Position numbers and translations under genes: made by a program | Notes under the pieces: generated by a model | Database searches by the model: none | Told to the model about the DNA's origin: nothing | The model's input: only the letters and a program-made list of their open reading frames with translations | Origin: CAVVYW01 sp963752605 | GTDB taxonomy: Bacteria; Actinomycetota; Thermoleophilia; Solirubrobacterales; 70-9 | DNA length: 64,000 bases | NCBI GenBank assembly: GCA_963752605.1 | Contig: CAVVYW010000005.1 | Span: 1,563,677 to 1,627,676 of the forward strand | Direction: 5' to 3' | Shown: piece after piece, positions 24,166-32,523 of the stretch | Position numbering within the stretch: position 1 is the stretch's first letter | How the letters are laid out: each line of letters begins with the position of its first letter

Positions 24166-24958
24166 TGAACACCGGCGCGCCGAGCGGCACGCGCGCGAAC
24201 AGCGAAACGAGATCCGGGTCGGAGGCGCGGAGACAGCCCGCGGACGCCGCGCCGCCAACCGGGGCCGGCGTGCCGTGAATCGCGATCCGGTCGCCCCCGA
24301 TCCAGTCCGGAGGGAGCTGGGGCTGATGGCCGGTCAGCGCCAGCACGCAGCAGCCGTAGTAGGGCCCGACCCCCGGCCCCGCCAGCCCGTCCGTCACCGA
24401 GTAAGAGCCGAGCGGCGTCGGCGAGCTGGGCGAGCCCACGGTGACCGGGAACCGGTCGAGCACCCGCCGGCCGTAACGGAGCTCGAGCATTCGCTCGGAG
24501 ACGTCGGCGGCGATCGAGTAGCGGGTCTCGAGGACGTCGAGCCGGGACTCGTCGTTCTCGATCCAGGCCAGCGTCCCGTTCGGAAGCTCGGAGGTGGGCA
24601 CCCCGAACCAGTTCCCCCGCACCTTGGCCACCCAGAAGGTCCGGACCGAGCCGAACTCCGTCGTCCCGCCGACCGTCTCGAGCACCCTGCCTCCCGGCGC
24701 ATCGTTGAGCTCAATGCGGTCCCCGCTCTGGACCCGCGCGATCGCGAAGCGCGGCCCCCGAGCGTCCTGCGGCGTCGGCACGCGACCGGCGTCCGGCAGC
24801 GGGATCGTGGAGCGGAGAGCGTCGAGCAGTTCGCCCTCCCCGGCCCCGTCCGCACTATCGCGCTCGGCCGGCGCCCCTGCGGGATCATCCCCGCGCGCGA
24901 TGAAGCCGCCGATCAGGGCGAGGACGCCGAGCGCGGCTATCGCCACGCGCACATTCAC
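24155..24958 (-). CDS. Secreted L,D-transpeptidase (YkuD)
   Basis: A 267-residue protein with one N-terminal membrane/signal segment (VRVAIAALGVLALIGGFIA), a linker, a small SH3-like beta domain (RFAIARVQSGDRIELND, SVRTFWVAKVRGNWFGV) and a C-terminal YkuD domain. The active site is IHGTPAPVGGAASAGCLRASD, with Cys242 and the upstream His. It should make 3-3 peptidoglycan cross-links or attach proteins. It starts just downstream of tRNA-Ser(GCT), possibly read from the same transcript. This is the second YkuD protein in the window, with a different domain architecture from the one at 12959. Confidence 0.88.
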   Translation of the reverse strand: MNVRVAIAALGVLALIGGFIARGDDPAGAPAERDSADGAGEGELLDALRSTIPLPDAGRVPTPQDARGPRFAIARVQSGDRIELNDAPGGRVLETVGGTTEFGSVRTFWVAKVRGNWFGVPTSELPNGTLAWIENDESRLDVLETRYSIAADVSERMLELRYGRRVLDRFPVTVGSPSSPTPLGSYSVTDGLAGPGVGPYYGCCVLALTGHQPQLPPDWIGGDRIAIHGTPAPVGGAASAGCLRASDPDLVSLFARVPLGAPVFIRA

Positions 24959-24960
24959 AG

Positions 24961-25050
24961 CGGAGAGGGAGGGATTCGAACCCTCGAGAGAGCTATTAGC
25001 CCCCTACTCGCTTAGCAGGCGAGTGCCTTCAGCCGCTCGGCCACCTCTCC
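24961..25050 (-). tRNA. tRNA-Ser(GCT)
   Basis: A 90-base class II tRNA. The acceptor is GGAGAGG/CCTCTCC with a G discriminator, the D arm is GCCGAGCGGCTGAAGGC, the anticodon stem ACTCG/CGAGT with loop CCTGCTAA-type giving GCT, a long variable arm (about TAGGGGGCTAATAGCTCTCT), and the T arm GAGGG-TTCGAAT-CCCTC. CCA is not encoded. Confidence 0.93.
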
Positions 25051-25107
25051 TGGCCGGTCGGTAATAACTCTTACCGCCAGGTGCCCGATTGTAGGCTGGA
25101 CCGGCAG

Positions 25108-26418
25108 ATGTCGGCAACGGACGAAAGCCCAGCCCCCACCACCGAGCCCATCACGGACGAGCCGACGCGCGCGCTCGAGCCGCGCCTTCACAGGCCCGCA
25201 CCCCTGCCGGACCCAACGCCCGCCGAGGCGTACGAGCGCTACGAGTCTGCCTTCGAGGGGGCGCAGGCGCCCTTCGCGTTCGTGGACCTGGACGCGGTCT
25301 GGGCAAACGCGGCGGACATGCTGCGGCGCTCCGGCGGCAAGCCGATCAGGGTGGCCAGCAAGTCGATCCGCTGCCGACCCGTGCTCGAGCGGCTGCTCGA
25401 CCTCGATCCCGGCTTCCAGGGCGCCCTCTGCTTCACCCTCCCGGAGGCCCTCTGGCTCTGGGAGAAGGGGCTTCGGGACCTGGTCGTCGCCTACCCGACG
25501 ACCGACACGGCCTGCCTCACCCGCCTCGCGCGCCTCACCGCGGAGAATCCCGAGGAGGCCCCGACGGTGATGGTGGACTCGCCGGAGCACCTCGACCTGA
25601 TCGAGAGCGCCGCGACCTCGTTCGTCGCTCCGGTGCGGGTGTCGATGGACATCGACCTCTCGTGGTGGCCGCTCGGCGGACTGATCAAGGTAGGCCCGAA
25701 GCGCTCCCCGATCCGCACCCCCGAGCAGGCCGTCGCCCTCGCCCGAGAGATCGAGCGGCGCGAGCGCGTGAAGCTGGTCGGCCTAATGGCCTATGAGGGC
25801 CAGATCGCCGGCGTCGGTGACAACGTGCCCCGCAAATTCATCACCAACGCGCTGACCCGGAGGATGCAGTCGGCGTCGAGCAGGGATGTCGCGGAGCGGC
25901 GGGCGGCGATCGTCGACGCGGTGCTGGACGTCGCCGACCTCGAGTTCGTGAACGGCGGCGGCACCGGCTCGATCGAGCTGACCGCGGCGGAGACGGTGGT
26001 CAGCGAGGTCGCCGCCGGGTCGGGGTTCTTCGCCCCGGTGCTGTTCGACCACTACCGGGCGTTCGCGCTGCGGCCCGCCGCCATGTTCGCGCTCCCGGTG
26101 GTGCGTCGTCCCGGGCCTCGCGTTGCGACCGCGCTCGGGGGCGGCTATCTCGCCTCCGGGGTGGGAGCCAAGGACAGGATGCCGGTGCCACACCTTCCCG
26201 CCGGGCTCAAGCTCGATCCGTTCGAGGGGACGGGCGAGGTCCAGACCCCGCTGCGCGGCGCCGCCGCCGACCAGCTCTCCGTGGGCGACCGCGTCTACTT
26301 CCGGCACGTCAAGGCCGGCGAACTGTGCGAGCGCTTCAACCGCCTCCACCTGCTCACCGGAACCACGATCCGGGACGAGGTCCCCACCTACCGGGGCGAG
26401 GGCAAGGCCTTCCTCTAG
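25108..26418 (+). CDS. PLP-dependent amino acid deaminase/aldolase (alanine racemase-like fold)
   Basis: A 436-residue fold-type III PLP enzyme. The PLP lysine lies in IRVASKSIRCRPVLERLL. Further barrel motifs are PFAFVDLDAVWANAADM, VVAYPTTD, VRVSMDIDLSWW, VGLMAYEGQIAGVGD, EFVNGGGTGSIELT and the C-terminal metal/PLP segment GDRVYFRHVKAGELCERF. It belongs to the D-threonine aldolase / D-serine dehydratase-like group, often called amino acid deaminase/aldolase in actinobacteria. There it commonly neighbours a D-arabinono-1,4-lactone oxidase gene, as here two genes away. ATG 25108 is preferred over the upstream frame because TAGGCT (25092-25097) stands ten bases before it. Confidence 0.85.
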   Translation: MSATDESPAPTTEPITDEPTRALEPRLHRPAPLPDPTPAEAYERYESAFEGAQAPFAFVDLDAVWANAADMLRRSGGKPIRVASKSIRCRPVLERLLDLDPGFQGALCFTLPEALWLWEKGLRDLVVAYPTTDTACLTRLARLTAENPEEAPTVMVDSPEHLDLIESAATSFVAPVRVSMDIDLSWWPLGGLIKVGPKRSPIRTPEQAVALAREIERRERVKLVGLMAYEGQIAGVGDNVPRKFITNALTRRMQSASSRDVAERRAAIVDAVLDVADLEFVNGGGTGSIELTAAETVVSEVAAGSGFFAPVLFDHYRAFALRPAAMFALPVVRRPGPRVATALGGGYLASGVGAKDRMPVPHLPAGLKLDPFEGTGEVQTPLRGAAADQLSVGDRVYFRHVKAGELCERFNRLHLLTGTTIRDEVPTYRGEGKAFL

Positions 26419-26443
26419 CTCGCCCCGTTAGCCGTAGTTTGCG

Positions 26444-26461
26444 ACTGGACACTCGTCCAGT
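26444..26461. promoter_or_regulatory. Perfect inverted repeat upstream of the GGDEF/EAL gene
   Basis: ACTGGAC (26444-26450) and GTCCAGT (26455-26461) are exact reverse complements around ACTC. No T-run follows. It is 55 bases before the 26516 start. A TetR-like operator or a short terminator hairpin for the upstream gene are both possible. Confidence 0.45.
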
Positions 26462-26515
26462 ACCCAATACCGGTCTTACGCATCGAGGGGCCCGTGACTA
26501 CGGTCAAACGCAGGT

Positions 26516-28843
26516 ATGGGAACGGGGCAGGTGAAGGGAGGGCGGCTGAGCCGCCCATTTCGGCTTCTCAGCGGAGACGCTCGGGGCGTTCCGCGCTGGA
26601 TGGGCGCGGAGGTCGCGCCCGGCAGGTTCTTCGAGGGGAGCGACGTCAGCTGGCGCTTCGTTCCCTTCGTCCTGGCGGGCGTCGTCCCGTTCCTGCTGCT
26701 GCCGGCGGCGGGAATCTCGCTGACCGACACCCGCGTGCTGGTCGCCGCGGCGCTGGTGTCCGTGATCGTGGCAACTGCCCTTCGGCTGCCGTGGAGCCGC
26801 CTTCCGGCCTGGGCGCAGGCGATCCCGCCGCTCGCCTACTTCGTGGTCTTCGCCCTGCTGCGCGACGCCGACGGCGTCCCGAGCTCCTTCGATCCGCTGG
26901 TGGCGCTGCCGGTCGCCTGGTTCGCCCTCTATGGCACCGGCCGCCAGCTCGTCGCGGCGGCACTCGTTTCCGGGCTCGCGCTCGCCGCGCCGGTCTGGCT
27001 CGTCGGTTCCCCCGAGTACGACTCCAACCAGTACGTCCTTGCGACGGTGATGGTGCTCGTCTCGCTGACCGTGGGGGGTGCGGTGCAGATGGTGGTGACC
27101 GCGCTGCGCCGGCTCACCTACGACTCGAGGACGATGGTCGCGGCGCTGCAGGACGCAGAGGAGCGATTCCGGCGTGCCTTCGACGACAGCCAGGTCGGCA
27201 TGACCCTGGTGTCGTCCGACGGCCACTACGTCCGGGTGAACCCGGCGTTCAGTGAGATCACCGGCCGCCCCATGGACGAGCTGACCGGCATGCACTACGC
27301 CGACATCACCCACCCGGACGACCTCGAGGCCGATGTGACCGCCGCCCGGGAGATGATCCAAGGCGAGCGATACGGCTATCGGACCGAGAAGCGATACGTC
27401 CACCGGAAGGGGCACCCGGTGTGGATCTCGCTGAACGTCTCGCCCATCCGCGATGCCGACGGAAAGCTGCTGTACATGATCGGCCAGGTCGAGGACATCT
27501 CCGAGCGCAAGGACGAGCAGGCGCGGCTCACGCGCCAGGCCCTGCACGACTCGCTCACCGGTCTGCCGAACCGCGAGCTGTTCGCCGACCGGGTCGGGAT
27601 GGCCGCCGCCCGGCGAGGCGGGAACCTCGCGGTCGTCTACATCGACCTCGATGACTTCAAGCTGGTCAACGACTCCCTCGGCCACGCAGCGGGCGACAAG
27701 GTGCTGGTCGAGGTGGGCCGCCGCCTCAAGCGGCTGCTCCGTGTCGGGGACACGCTGGCGCGGCTGGGCGGCGACGAGTTCGCGATCCTCTGCGAGGGTG
27801 TGGGCGAGCAGGAGATGAAGCGGATCGCCGACCGGGTCGTCGGCGCGCTCGAGCCGCCGATCGACGTAGCCGGACGCCCGGTCCAGCAGCCGGCGAGCAT
27901 CGGCGTGGCCATCCATCCCCGTGACGGCTCCCATGTGGATGCCGACTCGATCATCGGGGACGCCGACCTGGCGATGTACCGCGCGAAGGCCGCCGGCCGC
28001 TCCCACTACGCGGTCTTCGAGAGCTGGATGCGGTCCGGCCACGGCGACCGCGAGACCCTCGAACAGGAGCTGCGCTGGGCGCTGGAGCGGAACGAGCTCC
28101 GGGTCCACTACCAGCCCGAGGTGGACCTCTCCACCGGCATGATCACCGGGGCGGAGGCGCTGGTCCGCTGGGAGCATCCGGAGCGCGGCCTGCTGGAGCC
28201 AGGGCACTTCCTCTTCCTCGCCGAGTCGAGCGACCTGATCGCCGATATCGACGACTTCGTCCTCCGCGACGCCTGCGGCCACGCGGCGGACTGGGCCGAG
28301 CTGAGCGGCGCCGACGAGCCTCTGAACGTGTCTGTGAACGTCTCGGCGCGCCGGCTGGCCGATCGCGACCTGAGCTCGAAGGTCGCGCAGGCGATCTCCG
28401 ACGCCGGCATCCCCGCCTCGATGCTGTGTCTTGAGATCGCGGAGCGGGCCCTGATCGACCGGCGTGCGAGCCCACCGAACGCGATGCCGGGGCTCGAGGA
28501 GCTCGGCATCCGCCTGCTGGTGGACGACTTCGGGGTGGCGACCTCGTCGTTCGGGAGCCTGCAGCGGCTGCCCCGCCTCAACGCGATCAAGATCGACGCG
28601 TCCTTCGTCGCGGGGCTCGGCCGCTCGGAAGAGGATTCAGCCGGAGTGGCGGCGATGGTCGGCCTCGCTCACGGGCTGAAGCTCACCGCCACCGCCGAGG
28701 GGGTGGAGGACGCCAACCAGATGCGCGGCCTCCGCGAGCTGAACTGCGACCGCGGGCAGGGCTACTACTTCGCCCGGCCGCAGCCGCCTGCGGCGATGGG
28801 CGACCTGCTGGAGTCGGCGCGGCTGGGCGAGCTCATCGCCTAG
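26516..28843 (+). CDS. Membrane PAS-GGDEF-EAL cyclic-di-GMP enzyme
   Basis: A 775-residue protein. The N-terminal region (about 40-195) has six or so hydrophobic segments (FVPFVLAGVVPFLLLPAAGI, VAAALVSVIVATALRL, LPLAYFVVFALL-like and others). A PAS domain (about 215-330) follows, with RAFDDSQVGMTLVSSDGHYVRVNPAF. The GGDEF domain has RLGGDEF with the motif at 418-422, and the EAL domain carries EAL at 547-549. Phosphodiesterase metal residues look present: NVSVNVSARRL, EIAERAL, VDDFG, AIKIDASFV and TAEGVED. It could both make and degrade c-di-GMP in response to a PAS ligand or membrane signal. Its stop overlaps the convergent lactone oxidase by four bases. Confidence 0.92.
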   Translation: MGTGQVKGGRLSRPFRLLSGDARGVPRWMGAEVAPGRFFEGSDVSWRFVPFVLAGVVPFLLLPAAGISLTDTRVLVAAALVSVIVATALRLPWSRLPAWAQAIPPLAYFVVFALLRDADGVPSSFDPLVALPVAWFALYGTGRQLVAAALVSGLALAAPVWLVGSPEYDSNQYVLATVMVLVSLTVGGAVQMVVTALRRLTYDSRTMVAALQDAEERFRRAFDDSQVGMTLVSSDGHYVRVNPAFSEITGRPMDELTGMHYADITHPDDLEADVTAAREMIQGERYGYRTEKRYVHRKGHPVWISLNVSPIRDADGKLLYMIGQVEDISERKDEQARLTRQALHDSLTGLPNRELFADRVGMAAARRGGNLAVVYIDLDDFKLVNDSLGHAAGDKVLVEVGRRLKRLLRVGDTLARLGGDEFAILCEGVGEQEMKRIADRVVGALEPPIDVAGRPVQQPASIGVAIHPRDGSHVDADSIIGDADLAMYRAKAAGRSHYAVFESWMRSGHGDRETLEQELRWALERNELRVHYQPEVDLSTGMITGAEALVRWEHPERGLLEPGHFLFLAESSDLIADIDDFVLRDACGHAADWAELSGADEPLNVSVNVSARRLADRDLSSKVAQAISDAGIPASMLCLEIAERALIDRRASPPNAMPGLEELGIRLLVDDFGVATSSFGSLQRLPRLNAIKIDASFVAGLGRSEEDSAGVAAMVGLAHGLKLTATAEGVEDANQMRGLRELNCDRGQGYYFARPQPPAAMGDLLESARLGELIA

Positions 28844-30144
28844 GTCGGCGGCCCGAGCACCCGATCCAGATAGGCGTTCCGAAAGCGGCCGTCCGGGTCG
28901 AGGCGGGAGCGGGCGGCGAGGAAGTCCTCCCACCGCGGGTAGCGCTCCGCGAGGGTCGCGGCGGTCTGGAAATGGCGCTTGCCCCAATGAGGGCGGCCGC
29001 CGTACTCGTTCATGATCGCCTCGACCGACCGGAAGTAGCCCTCCCACGCCATCCCCTCGAACTGGTGGACGGCGATGTAGGTGGTGTCCCGGTCGTGGGC
29101 CGGGCTCAGCCACGACTCGTCGCCTGCGACGAAGCGGACCTCGATCGGGAAGCCGACCGGAGGATCCGCGGCCTCGGCGGCGGCGAGCACACGCGGGATC
29201 GCCTCGCGGGCGTGCCGGCGTGGGATCGCGTACTCCATCTCCGTGAACCGCACGCGGCGCTGGCTGGCGTAGACGCGGTAGCTGCGATCCACCTTGGTGC
29301 TCCTGCCGATCTTCGAGGACACGAATCTGGATAGCTGCGGGATCCGCGACGGCATCCGCCGCCCCGCGCGGGCGATCGCCCCCATCACCCAGTTCTCGAG
29401 GACGACCTCCTGCCCGTACTCGAGCGCCCGGTTCCGGGGCTTCGGCGGCTCGTCGGTGCGCTCGCTCTGGCGCAGGAGAGCCACCTCGGTGTGGGGGAAG
29501 ACGTAGAACTCGAAGTGGTCCGAGCCGTCGGCGAGGTCGTCGAGCCGGTCCAGGGTCTCCTCCAGCGGCAGCGGGGAGTCGAGCCGCCGGATGGTGAACG
29601 CCGGGATCGCGCGAAATGTGAGCGTCGCGATCACCCCCAGCGCCCCGAGGCCGACCCTGGCCGCCGGCAGGAGATCGGGCTCCTGATCGGCGGAGATCTC
29701 CATCAGCGTCCCGTCCGGCAGGACGAGCTCGACCCCCTCGATCTGCGAGGAGAGGTTGCGAAAGCGCGAGCCGGTGCCGTGCGTCGCGGTCGACACCGCT
29801 CCGGCGGCGGTCTGCTTGTCGATGTCGCCGAGGTTCTCCACCGCCAGCCCGTAGCCCCAGATCGCCTCGTTCATGTCCCGCAGGTCGATTCCCGCCTCGA
29901 CCTTGACCCTGCCGGCCTCGCGGTCGACCTCCAGCACGCGGTCGAGCCGCTCGAGGTCGAGCAGGACGCCGCCGGTGCAGGCGATGTCGGTGAAGGAGTG
30001 CCCCGAGCCGGCGGCGCGCACCGTGAGGCCGGCGTCGCCGGCCCCCTTCACTGTCTCGATCAGTTCCCCCCGGCTCGCTGGCCTCTCGATCCGGGCCGGA
30101 AGACAGCGCTGGTCGCCGGCCCAGTTCCTCCACTCTTTGGCCAT
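28840..30144 (-). CDS. D-arabinono-1,4-lactone oxidase-like FAD oxidoreductase
   Basis: This 434-residue flavoprotein of the VAO family oxidises sugar lactones. The FAD-binding segment VRAAGSGHSFTDIACTGG contains the histidine that is covalently flavinylated in aldonolactone oxidases. GDIDKQTAAGAVSTATHGTG and LVLPDGTLMEISADQE complete the FAD domain. The C-terminal family motif appears as GGRPHWGKRHF. Its product in characterised relatives is an ascorbate-like compound; the substrate here is uncertain. It is divergent from a Ddn-like gene. TAGGCT (30159-30154) is nine bases before the ATG, suggesting a leaderless mRNA. The partner deaminase/aldolase gene is at 25108. Confidence 0.9.
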   Translation of the reverse strand: MAKEWRNWAGDQRCLPARIERPASRGELIETVKGAGDAGLTVRAAGSGHSFTDIACTGGVLLDLERLDRVLEVDREAGRVKVEAGIDLRDMNEAIWGYGLAVENLGDIDKQTAAGAVSTATHGTGSRFRNLSSQIEGVELVLPDGTLMEISADQEPDLLPAARVGLGALGVIATLTFRAIPAFTIRRLDSPLPLEETLDRLDDLADGSDHFEFYVFPHTEVALLRQSERTDEPPKPRNRALEYGQEVVLENWVMGAIARAGRRMPSRIPQLSRFVSSKIGRSTKVDRSYRVYASQRRVRFTEMEYAIPRRHAREAIPRVLAAAEAADPPVGFPIEVRFVAGDESWLSPAHDRDTTYIAVHQFEGMAWEGYFRSVEAIMNEYGGRPHWGKRHFQTAATLAERYPRWEDFLAARSRLDPDGRFRNAYLDRVLGPPT

Positions 30145-30153
30145 CTCCCGATC

Positions 30154-30159
30154 AGCCTA
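30154..30159 (-). promoter_or_regulatory. Candidate -10 box for the lactone oxidase gene
   Basis: TAGGCT on the minus strand, nine bases before the ATG at 30144. It overlaps the first possible start codon of the divergent gene at 30159, which argues for that gene starting at 30180. Confidence 0.4.
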
Positions 30160-30179
30160 TGGCAGGATGGTCGCCGCGC

Positions 30180-30686
30180 ATGGTAGGCGTCCGACCGTTC
30201 GACCCAACTCGGCCGAAGGGGCCGATTCTGCGTGGGCTGTTGTGGCTCGGCAGGCAGAGGCCGATGACCTGGTTCCTGGTCAACGTCGGCAACCGGATCG
30301 ACCCGGCCCTGATGCGTGCGTCTGGAGGGCGGCTCAAGTCGACGGGCATCGCCCCGACGGTCCTCCTCACCCACACCGGCGCCAGGACCGGGGAGCCGCG
30401 CGACACCCCCCTCTCCTACTTCACCCAGGGCGACGACGTGATCCTGATCGCGTCCCGGGGCGGCAGCCGCCGTCATCCGGCCTGGTACCACAACGTCCGC
30501 GCCAACCCGGAGGTCGAGCTCTGGACCCGCGGAGGCGGCGGGCGCTACCGGGCGCGCGCGGCAGAGGGCGCCGAGCGGGAGCGGCTCTGGGAGCTGGCTA
30601 CCACGTATTACCCCGGCTTCGCCACCTACCAGGAGCGGGCGGGCGACCGGCGCATCCCGGTCATCGTCTGCTCACCCGCCGACTAG
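30180..30686 (+). CDS. Ddn-like nitroreductase / F420(H2)-dependent quinone reductase family protein
   Basis: About 168 residues, a split-barrel protein of the deazaflavin-dependent nitroreductase family. Family wording is clear: TVLLTHTGARTGEPRDTPLSYF, DDVILIASRGGSRRHPAWYHNVRANPEVEL and the end YYPGFATYQERAGDRRIPVIV. Relatives use reduced F420 to reduce quinones or nitroimidazoles, so the host probably makes F420. Two starts are possible; I prefer ATG 30180 because GATGGT stands eight bases before it and ATG 30159 sits on the divergent gene's -10 box. tRNA-Ser(TGA) follows. Confidence 0.85.
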   Translation: MVGVRPFDPTRPKGPILRGLLWLGRQRPMTWFLVNVGNRIDPALMRASGGRLKSTGIAPTVLLTHTGARTGEPRDTPLSYFTQGDDVILIASRGGSRRHPAWYHNVRANPEVELWTRGGGGRYRARAAEGAERERLWELATTYYPGFATYQERAGDRRIPVIVCSPAD

Positions 30687-30714
30687 CCTTCTGGAGCAAC
30701 GCGCATTGCCCCTC

Positions 30715-30803
30715 GGAGGGGTGGCAGAGCGGTCGAATGCGGCAGCCTTGAAAGCTGTTGACCGGGTTCTCCCGGTCCGGGGGTTCGAATCCCTCCCCCT
30801 CCG
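30715..30803 (+). tRNA. tRNA-Ser(TGA)
   Basis: An 89-base class II tRNA: acceptor GGAGGGG/CCCCTCC with G discriminator, D arm GCAGAGCGGTCGAATGC, anticodon stem-loop with CTTGAAA giving TGA, a long variable arm (GACCGGGTTCTCCCGGTC) and T arm GGGGG-TTCGAAT-CCCTC. CCA is not encoded. Confidence 0.94.
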
Positions 30804-30841
30804 CTCCCCACCGATCGAGATGGGCGGCGGCCGGGCAGCCG

Positions 30842-32065
30842 CTAGCGCAGCGTCCCGGTCAGGTCGATCGTGCCGAGAGTGTCGTTCGGGCTGAAGTCCT
30901 GACTCGGATCGCCGGAGCGGTTGGGGAAGATGTTGTTGAGCGTGTCCGCCGCAATCGCGTTGAGCGTGACCGTTGCTCCGGTGACGGTGAACTTCTTCGT
31001 CGCCGGGTCCAGCGAGCGGCTGCCGGTATTGAAGTTGATCGACCCGACCGCACCATCAAGAGCCACGCCGTCCGGCAGCACGGCCTGGCCGTACAGCAGG
31101 TTGACGAGGAAGTCGGGCGAGAAGCCCAGGTTGAGCACGGTGGTTCCGACGGCGGGAGGCTGGTCGCACGCAGGCCCCAACGGGATCGCCATGCCGATGT
31201 TCTTGGTGATCCCCTGGCCGCCGGCGGTGAGCACCTTGCCGTCGCTGAAGTCGGGAGCGAGCGCTCCGCCGGTGACCGGGAAGCGGAAGGCTCCATCCCC
31301 GAGCGGCGGAAGCGGGCTCTGGGTGGCGGGCGGAACCGGATAGACGCCGTGCGTGAATGGGGGAAGTGCACCGACGGCGTCGATGCAGTGGTTAAGGAGC
31401 TTCGTAACCAGGCCCACGTTGGTGTGCAGGGTCATCTCGCCCCCCAGGACCTCGACGGTCTGCGGGATCGTCGTGGCCGAAACGCTCCCGAGTGGCAGGC
31501 CGGACTTGACAGCGCCGCCCTTCGCCGCCGCGCTGGCCCCGCCACGCTTCTTCTTCTTCCCCTTGCTGAACGCCTTGTTGAGCGCCTTCGCTCCCTTGGA
31601 ACCGAGCTTGGCTTGGATGCCGCTCAGGACTGCGCCGAAGCCCTGGCGGGCGGTGGCGCCCCCACTCAGCGTCGCGAACGCGTTCACCCGCTTTTTGCCG
31701 ACCTTGGCGTCGATCTGGCCGGCTGCGCCGGAGGCTCCGAAAGTGAGGCTGAGGATCTGCACCTTGGTCTTGCGCTTCCCGGACTTGGCGCGAAGCGTCC
31801 CGGCAGCTTCAACGGCGCCGGCACCCGTGACCGGGTCGACCTTGCCCTTGGCGATGGCGAGATTGAGGGCCGCGGGCTTCAGCTTCAGCCGCTTGCTGCT
31901 CTTGAACTGCAGGTTCACCGAGCCGCCGCTCAGGACGTCCTGCGCGGCGAGCGCCGGGCTCGACACAGCCAGTCCCGCGCCCAGCGCGAGCATGGCAATG
32001 ACAGCGCCGGTTCTACGGCGGGCGCGATGTGGGCTCGCGCTGAGTCTCAAAGGTCTCCAGATCAT
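30842..32065 (-). CDS. Large secreted protein with HtaA-like beta domains
   Basis: A 407-residue exported protein; the signal peptide ends at SSPALA-AQD. The body is beta-rich with two related halves. One contains GGSVNLQFKSSKRLKLKPAAL, GAVEAAGTL and AGQIDAKVGKKRV. The other contains LGGEMTLHTNVGLVTKLLNH, DGAFRFPVTGGAL and KKFTVTGATVTLNAIAADTLN. The layout resembles HtaA-type (PF04213) secreted domains, but I cannot confirm this without a profile search. A lysine-rich linker (KAFSKGKKKKRGGASAAAKG) joins the halves. ATG 32065 with AGGGA upstream is chosen over the longer open frame because the signal peptide begins there. Function unknown. Confidence 0.7.
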   Translation of the reverse strand: MIWRPLRLSASPHRARRRTGAVIAMLALGAGLAVSSPALAAQDVLSGGSVNLQFKSSKRLKLKPAALNLAIAKGKVDPVTGAGAVEAAGTLRAKSGKRKTKVQILSLTFGASGAAGQIDAKVGKKRVNAFATLSGGATARQGFGAVLSGIQAKLGSKGAKALNKAFSKGKKKKRGGASAAAKGGAVKSGLPLGSVSATTIPQTVEVLGGEMTLHTNVGLVTKLLNHCIDAVGALPPFTHGVYPVPPATQSPLPPLGDGAFRFPVTGGALAPDFSDGKVLTAGGQGITKNIGMAIPLGPACDQPPAVGTTVLNLGFSPDFLVNLLYGQAVLPDGVALDGAVGSINFNTGSRSLDPATKKFTVTGATVTLNAIAADTLNNIFPNRSGDPSQDFSPNDTLGTIDLTGTLR

Positions 32066-32523
32066 CGAGGCAATTCCCTGCGGACTACATCCTGGCGTAA
32101 ATCGCCCGGTAATGCGCTGGTCTTGTCGCGCCCTAGCCAGCCGGCTCGCGGTGCCCGACCAGGAGCGTCTGAAGCCCCCGGCCGATCCGCCCCTCGGTGT
32201 GCGGCGCTGACGCCGTTGCCTGAATCGGCGGCGGCGAGGACGCGCTGGAGTGTGGTAGCCGACGTCGTAGCCGGTGTGGAAGAACTTGCCGGGTTCCCCC
32301 TCCTCCGGCCCGGGTGGTGCTTCATCCCCATCGCTCCGGGGCGGCTCGAACTCGACGTCCTCGGTCCGCAGCCGCCAGCCGCGGGCCCGCATCAGCTCCT
32401 CGCCCCGTCGGGCTCGAAGAAGGTCTCGGTCACGCGGGCATCCTAGGAATCGGAGCGATGAGACACTTCACCAGCCTTTAGGCACGGAGCTACCCTCGTT
32501 TAGACACGAAAGAGAGGGCCAAA
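32066..32523. other. Region between secreted protein and msrB
   Basis: 458 bases. It contains the frameshifted small gene on the minus strand (32133-32433), the ribosome site of the 30842 gene near 32070, and the msrB leader with AGAGAGG at about 32511-32517. No other signal was found. Confidence 0.4.
32133..32433 (-). pseudogene. Small hypothetical protein, apparently frameshifted
   Basis: TAGGAT (32445-32440) stands six bases before a GTG at 32433, the same leaderless pattern as elsewhere. The frame reads VTETFFEPDGARS and stops. One added base near 32398-32402 would continue as ELMRARGWRLRTEDVEFEPPRS and on to GKFFHTGYDVGYH. A second shift near 32266 would give a proline-rich end and a stop at 32133. 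GC-rich third positions switch frames at the same places, which supports a real gene with two breaks. No family is recognised. Confidence 0.35.

Noticed and set aside
26504..28282. 592-codon open frame on the minus strand
   Set aside because: Shadow of the PAS-GGDEF-EAL gene, whose catalytic motifs are all in the plus frame.
30842..32392. Extended 516-residue form of the secreted protein starting at 32392
   Set aside because: A clear signal peptide begins at ATG 32065 with a ribosome site; the upstream part shows frame-switching third-position bias belonging to another small gene.
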